This document shows, piece by piece, positions 56,650 to 64,000 of a stretch of DNA of 64,000 nt (position 1 is the stretch's first letter; every line of letters starts with the position of its first letter). The stretch lies in NCBI GenBank assembly GCA_019915135.1, contig JAHLMK010000025.1, positions 310,001 through 374,000 on the forward strand. Direction: 5' to 3'. The notes below the pieces were generated by a model. The model had not been told where the DNA came from. It did no database searches and worked only from the letters and a program-made list of their open reading frames with translations. The stretch is from Strobilurus pachycystidiatus. Taxonomy: Eukaryota > Basidiomycota > Agaricomycetes > Agaricales > Physalacriaceae. The translations under genes and the position numbers were made by a program.

Positions 56650-58471
56650 TCATCCTATACGGACATGAAATTCCGTCCGAAGGGAAAGAGAAAAGGCAAG
56701 ACGCACTTCAGTTATCTCAACAGTCTGAACGCGATGTGCAGTGCTTGCTCGATCGGGGAGAGCGGACGAGGTCGGTGTCGAATCAACCGTGCGGAGCCCA
56801 AACTCGATGTCGGTGAAGTGCATCTTCGTGTCAGTTCGCCCGCTATCAATCTGCCGCATCATACTTCGGGCATTCAGTCTAGCAATGATTGTAAGTATTG
56901 CCGACCATTAGGTACAAACGACGTTACTTACGAGGCGAGGATGGAGTTCGTATGTACTGAGCTCACGCCAAATTTAGATAGGCCATAGCTTAGAAAGGGG
57001 GGATATAACGCACATTTCGACAGCTGAAAGGTCAGCGCTAAGACCCACAGACTGGTAGGTGCAATGGCAATGGCTAATAGGCTCGCAATAACGACGATTC
57101 TATGCTTCATGTCAGTTTAAGTCGGTCTGGCACAAAAATTGTGGCTAACGTCGTGAGGAAACCCGTGGTCACTATCAGAGCGATCAACCGTGTGATGATA
57201 TCGCTCGTTCTGTACTCGCATCAGCCGGGATGCGGATTGAAGGCGATGACACTTACGGTCGCATTCCTGTTCGAGACCTTTGGAGGCAGTAAATGAGCGT
57301 CCCGGAAATCGTAAGTTCCGTCAGCGCCGCAACGCCAAGTCCGACTGTCCCAAGAATCTATTAGGCCGTCAACACATCTCTGTCGACACCTTGAAGCACG
57401 ACGCTTACGCGCAGATCGTTACCAGCCTCTTGAAGATGATGATAGGTCATACTGAAGACAGTGCGGAAGGTGAGCCCGTGATCACTGCGAGAGGGAACTA
57501 CGCACACTCGAACAGGAAATAGAAAGTTCACAACTGTAGGAATGATGGTGAGAGGATCGTACGAGCAAATCGGGAGACCGACCAGCATGCGCGAGCGTGA
57601 GTATGCACTGGAAATGCGTCAATCAAGAATCTTCCGTTAGGGGAGGTACATGGCGTACGCAAATGCTCGTGAGCCAGATGTTTTTTGAGCTCACTGAAGT
57701 AGCTTGTTGAGTGATAATCGACGAGGAGGGGTAGGATTTGCGTACGAAGCCAGACCCGGAAGATTAGGAAGCTAGGCAGAGCGTTATTGTTTTGGAGAGG
57801 TAGACTGACAGACGAAGTACCATTCAACGATGATGGCAATTACTTCCTTCAGAAGATGGGGATGTGAGCCTCGCAGACGACGGACGGTATAACAAATCAG
57901 CGCGTACATTCGTGACGATCGCTGCCTGAGGGTTTGATCGTTCATCAGCGTTGATTCCGGGCCTTAGATTCATGCCACTCACGTTCATCGCCCTACAGAA
58001 TCTTTTTCAGTTATATAGGTAAAGCAGGCCGGCCGAGACGCACCAGTAGTTAACATCCAGGGCCAACGGATTCGCAAAGTTGACGATGAGGTAATGGTAC
58101 ATCGTGACAATGATGAGGGTCTGGTGGAATGTGTCCAAAATTCTATGTATCACCAAGTCAGTCGCTTCCTCGGCGCAAGGGGGCCGCCATACAGCAATAG
58201 AAGCACCTAGAGAGGTCTGGTTAGTGATACCAAAGAAACCACACCACGCGTTGGCGTACCAAAAGTTTTACAGAGAGTGGATCCTTCCTCGACGCGCGGA
58301 AGTACATGAATGTCTGTATGCAGGTCACCCCATACAACCTGCGTTCAGAGCTTGTCAACGCCACATAATTCGGCAGGAAGATTGCACGCACGTTCCAGCG
58401 ATGATACTCCCCACCAGGCAAACCCCCATCGTCGACCCAAGTTCCAGCTTGATGGGCTGCGTGCTCGCCAT
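56650..58471 (-). CDS. DUF6534-type seven-helix membrane protein, second gene
   Basis: Many small exons on the minus strand. Start MASTQPIKLELGSTMGVCLV (58471), then after a 53-bp intron LYGVTCIQTFMYFRASRKDP, a short exon VLLLLY, then ILDTFHQTLIIVTMYHYLIV and NFANPLALDVNYW. These are the first three helices and loop motifs of the family. The 3' end is also clear: QLSKLHTNSILAS|LNARSMMRQIDSG with introns GTGCGT...CTCAG and GTAAGT...GCTAG. A ~60-residue polar cytoplasmic tail ends FHVRIG. Exons between 57,150 and 58,000 (helices 4-6) are uncertain. Function of the family is unknown. Not obviously a recent duplicate of the gene at 9.5 kb. Confidence 0.8.
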
Positions 58472-60304
58472 GGGAGATGATGTTGTACCTATCCTCACGA
58501 ATGGCGTATATATATGCGAGGATCTTGGCGATTCACTTCCCCCGCAATCGGAGCTCGCGTTTCAGACACGCTGTGATGTGATGCGACTTCATCAAAAGAG
58601 CGAAGTTCTTCCTCTGAGACGCGTTGATTGAGATCAGAATTTCCCCCGCATTCTACTCGGAGCCGAATCCTGATTCTGCCCTGGTACTAGGGAGCTGGCG
58701 CCGCACTCAGAGGGATAGCAGAATTCGATTGTCGTTACTGACACGGTAGAATTTATGGAAGTCTGGGCGTTGATTTTGCCAGTCAGCGAAATGCGACAGA
58801 CCGGACAAGCAGGACGGCATACCAAGCGTCTACGGATGCGCATCCAGCCATCACAGATCCTGCAGATCGGACACGAGTGTTTGGCCTGTGCGGTGTATGG
58901 ATAGAATACAACAGTTGTCATAGATCAAGTCGTGGGATAGAGTCATGGGCAGAGCGGAATGAATGGGATAGAATACGCCAAAAGTTCGTTCGTGCGGAAG
59001 CTCGGAATCTGTCTGTAGATAAAGCTGCGAGGGCCGTTAGGAAAAGATCATAGGGAGGACATGAAACACGAACAGCGAGAAGTAGCTCAGTCAGCGAAAA
59101 TGCGCCAGAGCGATGGCATGCCCCCTCCAGGAGCATCTCGGCATCAATGGGTCCATCACAGTGGGCCATGTCATGACACGAACGTCGTCTCGAAGAGTCT
59201 GTTCACTTCACGTCGGCTGATAACTCAGAAGACTGACGAGAGTTGACGAGAGAGATGTGTATCGCGATGGAAGGCTATCCGGCAGACACGCACTGATTTC
59301 GGCGACCGGTGCGCATCTTCTAGCGAAACAAGACTCAAGACTCATAGACCCAGCGAACACATCACAGCGCGATGGGGATGTAACGAAGGTGCACCAACGT
59401 CAATGCAGCACGAGGACGGTTTTGAATGGCAACGCCCACAAAGGCACGCTGTACGGCAATAAACGAAGATATCAAGAATATAAAAGCTCCACGTACAAGT
59501 CTCCCCCCGTTTTCCTGCGGACCAGAGCAGTCTGTAAGTCGCGTGGCATGAGCGTTTCTCTGTCGTCCATTGGTAGTGATGGTGCTGGCCTGAAGAGGAC
59601 GGCGCGCAAACACAAGTCTTCGACAAGGTCAGGGCATGGGGAAGAGCAGGATAGCGGGTTGCCAAACTGGGAAATATCCCAGGTTCCTGATCCCGATCCC
59701 TGATTCTTCCGATCACGAGCCACGTCTCCAGAGGCTTTGGCACATGGGCTATCACTTGGCCAAGGATGCCGCGTGAATCGATGAGGAAAGGTGAGTGGCC
59801 TCGACCAGACTCTAACTCGGGATCGCCCTTACGTGGACCATCGGTATATGTCCAAATGTCCATATGCTGGTAAGTTACACCTTTTCCACTGGAGCCGGGC
59901 CGTCTCTGCTGGCATTTCTGTTTAGTCTTCGACGAGCAAACGATTTCTCCAACTTCGCGACAGGCGAGCATCGACTCCAAGCCTCTCACTGGGCCATTTG
60001 GATTTTGACGGTGCCATGAAGTGTCATGCCAGTTGGCCTTTTGTACGAGATATGGGAAGGCGTCCATTCATATACTTGATGGGATCAAATTTACACGAAA
60101 ATATCCCACCTCCGAGTCCACCATTGTACCGACATATAGTATACGCGAGATACATAACAAAAAATAACGGCTGTATTTGCACAAGGATTACTTGAACCGG
60201 TCCCGGCGGAATGTCGACACAATGCCCAATGTCATCTTCGCCGCTTTCGTGAACGCGCGTTCCCGTCCAAGACTGGGACCGAGACGCGTAGCATCATGCT
60301 CATC
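58472..60304. other. unassigned region
   Basis: Minus frames 58634-58921 (with CPICRICDGWMRIRRRLVC and CPVCR, two Cys pairs that could bind zinc) and 58918-59169 are adjacent and could be one small gene. The minus frame 59342-60067 (VPKPLETWLVIGRIRDRDQE) is long but unrecognised and overlaps an open plus-strand frame at 59257-59703. None is secure. Confidence 0.3.
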
Positions 60305-61756
60305 CTACAACCCACCGTCCAGCCCAGCCCAGATCGAGGCGACAATTTCCACGACAAGATGCGCTCCTGGAGGAGGAGTGAGCAGTGGAGTCAGTGGATG
60401 CGTCGGGGACGGGAGAAGCAACGTATGGTAACCTTCAGATTTGGATTCCGTCGTGTCGATGTCACTATAGTAGTCCTCATCCGAGTCTTCGTTGCGAGAA
60501 TTCTCGGATGTAACAGAGAGAACCGTGAAGGAGGAAGAATTGAAAGGATCTAAAGCTGTCAAGCTCGCCTCGTCAATGAGCGATTCGGCCGGAAAATCAA
60601 AGAACTCTTCTTCCTCGTCAGACTCAGAATCATCGACGTTCGGTTCGTGATCTTGTTGTTCGTCAGTGAGGTCCTGACGCGTTGGAGTGACAGAAGGGTT
60701 GGATTGTGGAGAAGGAACAGTTTCGGTGGCCGATGGATCCAGACGCTGGATATCCAACGAAGTGATACCGACCGGGGACAAAGAAGAGAGGGAAAGCGTC
60801 GAGAAGAGGTCAGAAGACAGAACTTGAAGCTCGGTGTTGGAGGGTACGGGAGCCTCGTCCGTGTTCGACGCATTCGATGAAGGAGGACACGATGGCACGG
60901 AGCTGGGCGTCGAGGTAGACATCGGAGGCGCTCCAACCCAGAGTTTCAGCGAATTCTCGTCATCTCCGTTGGCGGCTTGATCAAGCTCATCTTCCTCGAA
61001 TACCAAGTCGTCGTCAACGGGTCTGTCCAGGCAATTGTCTATGCTTTCAATGGCCTGGTATCGGACTTCTGACACGGTGAATGCGGTCCTGGAGACAGCG
61101 GTTGCGTGACCAGTCTTATCGTCTATACCAGCATCAAGAGAAGCAAAAATGGGAGCTGGATGGTCGACAGAAGATAAAGAACTCGCGGAAGGTGCTGACG
61201 AGAAGCAAAAAGAAGAGATAGAATCCGAGCTGGACGAGGAGGAGACGTCATTCCAAGGAGCTTGACAGGAAAGAAGGGACTGATCATGAGCCTTGTATGG
61301 AGACGGAGGATACAAAGGTAGATTCGAGGATGACGAGCGATTCAAGACGGAGGAAGAGGATAGTACTGAACGAGAAAGGCTCGAGAGAGGGATCAAATCA
61401 CGTGAGGTTGTGGACGACGGTTTAAGTCTTAGTTTCAGCGAGGGACGAGGTATCCTGCTTCGATAGGCCGCCGAGCCGGGCTTTGCTAGACGGCGAGGAC
61501 GCGGAGAATGCGGGAGTGAATTATCGCTTTCGAACGAGACCAAGGTGGTAGTGACAGCCGTCGGGGGATCTTGTTTTGCTGCGAGGAAGCGGCGCTGGGC
61601 GGTTACCGTAGGGTGCCGATGAGCAGCGCGTTCGGGTTTCCGGTGCGAAGCAGGAGCATTGGGCGATCTGTCGAATCTTTTGACGGACGGCGCTGTCTTC
61701 TTTTTCCTGGAGACTATGTTATCCAGAGGCGCATTTTCAAAGATCCCTCTTCTCAA
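60305..61756 (-). CDS. Ser-rich, acidic, probably disordered protein (unknown)
   Basis: Open frame of about 480 codons ending at 60305. There is no ATG at its 5' end: the frame is open up to a likely acceptor (TATCAG) near 61.81 kb, so the start lies in an unseen upstream exon. Early part is basic (SVKRFDRSPNAP, RPRRLAKPG). The middle is strongly Ser-rich (SRSVLSSSSVLNRSSSSN, SSSSSSDSISSFCFSS). Acidic clusters follow (DDDLVFEEDELDQ, DSESDEEEEFFDFPAES) and near the end SDEDYYSDIDTTE. No domain recognised. The 3' end is duplicated, in decayed form, inside array units 1 and 2 and in the 4.8-kb relic, so it was a neighbour of the P/Q module when that module was first copied. Confidence 0.6.
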   Translation of the reverse strand: MRRGIFENAPLDNIVSRKKKTAPSVKRFDRSPNAPASHRKPERAAHRHPTVTAQRRFLAAKQDPPTAVTTTLVSFESDNSLPHSPRPRRLAKPGSAAYRSRIPRPSLKLRLKPSSTTSRDLIPLSSLSRSVLSSSSVLNRSSSSNLPLYPPSPYKAHDQSLLSCQAPWNDVSSSSSSDSISSFCFSSAPSASSLSSVDHPAPIFASLDAGIDDKTGHATAVSRTAFTVSEVRYQAIESIDNCLDRPVDDDLVFEEDELDQAANGDDENSLKLWVGAPPMSTSTPSSVPSCPPSSNASNTDEAPVPSNTELQVLSSDLFSTLSLSSLSPVGITSLDIQRLDPSATETVPSPQSNPSVTPTRQDLTDEQQDHEPNVDDSESDEEEEFFDFPAESLIDEASLTALDPFNSSSFTVLSVTSENSRNEDSDEDYYSDIDTTESKSEGYHTLLLPSPTHPLTPLLTPPPGAHLVVEIVASIWAGLDGGL

Positions 61757-63344
61757 AATGGATGACTTCGGGTGGGAGCAACGTGGTCGGCGTGCATGAT
61801 GTTGCGCAGAAGCCTGATATCAATACAAAGCGTGAAGATGGCAAAGGCACAGTCCACTTGGTCGACTCAAAGGCGGTGTATTAAGTGCGGTATCGCGAGA
61901 AGGGAAACTGACGGTGGGAGGCAGAAAGCAAACGGAGGCGACTGGAAAGAGCGCTCCGGGTACTGTCGGGCCGAGACCGATCGCGAACCAGCTCTCAACG
62001 CCGAACGGCATAGGGAGCTGCTCACCACATTGACACGCGTGGAAGACGTGTTATGGCACATTGGACTTGAGGCTCGTGTTGCTCAATCCCAACAAAAGCA
62101 TTCGGCAAGAAAATGAGCAACAACTCGTACGATGTCGATCCCAACAGAAATATAAAAGAGATGAGCAACCTCAGATACATCTCTTCACTGACGAAGGAGT
62201 GAATGGACACTTGCGGTGGTGGTCAGGCGGCGGCAGGCCATCAGTACCAAAAAATTGGAGAGATGTACCCTATGACCATACACACAGCGGACTCAAATAC
62301 GTAGGGCCCACGCAGACCGACCGTGACTCTCGAGCTCCCAGCTGTATGAATTCAATGAATGGAGCATGTTGTGTTACATTCGAGGCCAAGTTGTACCACA
62401 TTTCTCTGAAAGGAAGCCAAGGCGTGGCATGGGATGGTCGTTCGAGAGGAAATGCATCGTGTACGTAATGCCATCAAACGCGTCATCTTAGGGTTTTTTC
62501 TTCCGCCACTCATGTTGTGTCCACCTCCTCGAATCCTGTGGCCTACTGTTCTCCCACTCGATGACAAAGAACTGGAACCTGTTTTCTGGAGGCAACTGAT
62601 GGGCTTACCGCCGCTCATGCCGAAGATATCAAGAACACGCCACATTTCTTCCCGCTCACACCACTCTGGACGACACCATACCTGGGCTCAACTTTCGTGT
62701 CCACGTTTGGCCGCCAAACTTTTCGCACAAATACCACATGTTACACTCTTCAGAACACCCGCTGACCTGTCTCATGAATCACTGGGGTCATGCTGCAGCT
62801 CGTTTTCAGCCTCACTCCTGATCTGCGCAGGGATCTTCGCTGGAGGGCGATCTGGTCGGAATGCAATGATAAATCATTTCAGCAAAGACAAAAGCCAGCG
62901 ACACGTCTCCGCTATCTCTTCCTTGACTGCGCTATCGTTGTTCAAAGTTCTCCTGGAACAGCTCGTCATTGCGCCTCCCAGCTCTCAGTACAACAGTGGT
63001 TCCTGTTAAAGATAGTCATCGAGAATCACAAATCAATTGGTACGTATCTCCACAGCATCCGTTGTCATTAGCATCGCGTCGCGAAGATCGCCGGTAAACT
63101 CACAATAAGACCGGGAACAAGATCCCAATGCGGGCCATGCCGACACTGCTGTAGTTCCGCATATAAACTGCGCAAGTGTAATGAGCTCTCCCTATAACCT
63201 GCGTTGATATGTCCCACTTCTCAGTGAGTGCTTCCATCTACCCAAATTCGTCCTCGCGAGTACTGACTCACCATGTCCTCTCAAGCCAACACCGGATCGA
63301 CTCTTTGACCACACCACACAGCGGTACGTACCAGTTAGCGCCGC
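61757..63344. other. unassigned region
   Basis: Plus frames at 61772-62116, 62061-62468 and 62434-63009 are open but unrecognised, with no shared splice structure. May include 5' exons of the Ser-rich gene on the minus strand. Confidence 0.3.
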
Positions 63345-63812
63345 ATGTGCGTGCCACTGACCCCCATGAAACATAGAGTAGGATACAGATGTCCTAAGCC
63401 AGGCTGTACCTACAGAGTTCCATCGACGCAATTCCGGAAGCTCGTCGAGAGGCACATTAAATATGGACCGTGCGAGCCCCACCCCCTCCCCCGGGGCGAG
63501 GATGAATCCCAGCCTTGGTACCTCGCACACAAGCCGCCCGTCCCTCGCGCCAAACCCACGATTCCGCAACCGCCTCCGAAGCCCCAGCCCCAGCCACAGG
63601 TCCGACGTCCCCCGACGCCTCCGTGGCAGCGTGGAGAGATCGTTCAGTACCAACCTCGGGGTGAATGTCATCGTCAGCCACGATTTGCACCACCACCGCC
63701 TCCACCACCACCGATCCCCAACCCGCCGCGTCGGTCGCGCCACAAGAGGGAGCCGGAGGATAAGCCGTACATTCCACGCGGTGGATTGGGGCGCCGCAAC
63801 GAGACATGGTGA
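63345..63812 (+). CDS. Pro-rich protein or exon with a CCHC-like finger
   Basis: 155 codons. Near the N-terminus YRCPKPGCTYRVPSTQFRKL continues to ERHIKYGPCE, giving a C-x4-C...H-x5-C arrangement that could bind zinc. The rest is proline-rich and basic (PTIPQPPPKPQPQPQVRRPP; APPPPPPPPIPNPP; RRSRHKREPEDK). It may be the last exon of a longer gene, since an acceptor-like ACATAG lies just downstream of the first ATG. The opposite strand is also open and is treated as a shadow. Function unknown. Confidence 0.45.
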   Translation: MCVPLTPMKHRVGYRCPKPGCTYRVPSTQFRKLVERHIKYGPCEPHPLPRGEDESQPWYLAHKPPVPRAKPTIPQPPPKPQPQPQVRRPPTPPWQRGEIVQYQPRGECHRQPRFAPPPPPPPPIPNPPRRSRHKREPEDKPYIPRGGLGRRNETW

Positions 63813-64000
63813 AGCGAACGACCCTACTGTATACGCCACGTTCGACGTTCATTACATTTTTATGTCTTGTATTTGTAGTTTTAGCATGTACGAAGTGTAG
63901 TCCTTCTCAGGCTGTTTAGTAGTCAAATGTACATACTGTAGGAATTTATTTGCGAGAGAACTAGGGTAGGGACGTACCTCACCGACACGGTGGCACACGT

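Noticed and set aside
63192..63852. Minus-strand ORFs opposite the Pro-rich ORF
   Set aside because: GC- and repeat-rich coding on one strand keeps the other open; the Cys/His arrangement favours the plus strand.

Overview
The window is nuclear DNA of a filamentous basidiomycete, most likely an agaricomycete. Genes are broken by many introns of about 45-60 bp with GT(A/G)NGT donors and CTAAC/CTGAT branch sites. The families present (DUF6534 seven-helix membrane proteins, basidiomycete-type F-box protein, Plavaka-type transposase, DUF6532 protein, extracellular intradiol dioxygenase-like protein) are typical of that group. No rRNA, tRNA or CRISPR was recognised. Family names come from recognition of motifs by eye; nothing was searched.

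Layout. 0.3-0.7 kb: small foldback MITE. 0.8-4.7 kb: a complete-looking hAT transposon with perfect 8-bp target duplication. 4.8-6.0 kb: degenerate relic of the tandem array described next. 6.5-13.6 kb: cytochrome P450, DUF6534 membrane protein, secreted intradiol-type dioxygenase. 14.6-31.65 kb: a direct tandem segmental array (two ~6.7-kb units, one internally deleted ~3.1-kb unit, one truncated end). Each of the first three units ends in a six-exon minus-strand gene ('P family', about 370 aa, with a helical domain that recalls MLKL/HeLo-like N-terminal bundles). Units 1 and 2 also carry a convergent plus-strand gene ('Q family') and fragments of other genes. 32.9-45.4 kb: serine racemase-like enzyme, a 2.2-kb non-autonomous hAT element, an AlkB-like dioxygenase, a Zn(II)2Cys6 factor and an F-box protein. 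46.5-56.4 kb: a TauD/TfdA-type dioxygenase gene split in its second exon by an 8.4-kb Plavaka element. That element carries two divergent genes (transposase and a DUF6532 protein), and each of these is broken by its own non-autonomous hAT-like insertion. 56.6-64 kb: a second DUF6534 gene, a Ser-rich acidic protein whose 3' end is duplicated inside the array, and unassigned sequence ending in a Pro-rich ORF.

How it fits together. The host genes are ordinary accessory metabolism and surface or sensing genes. The unusual content is the layered mobile DNA (at least six elements, four with exact hAT-type 8-bp or near-exact duplications) and the locally amplified P/Q gene module, which shows a sharply bounded gene-conversion tract. 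The nested insertion order can be read directly: host gene, then Plavaka, then two hAT-type elements.
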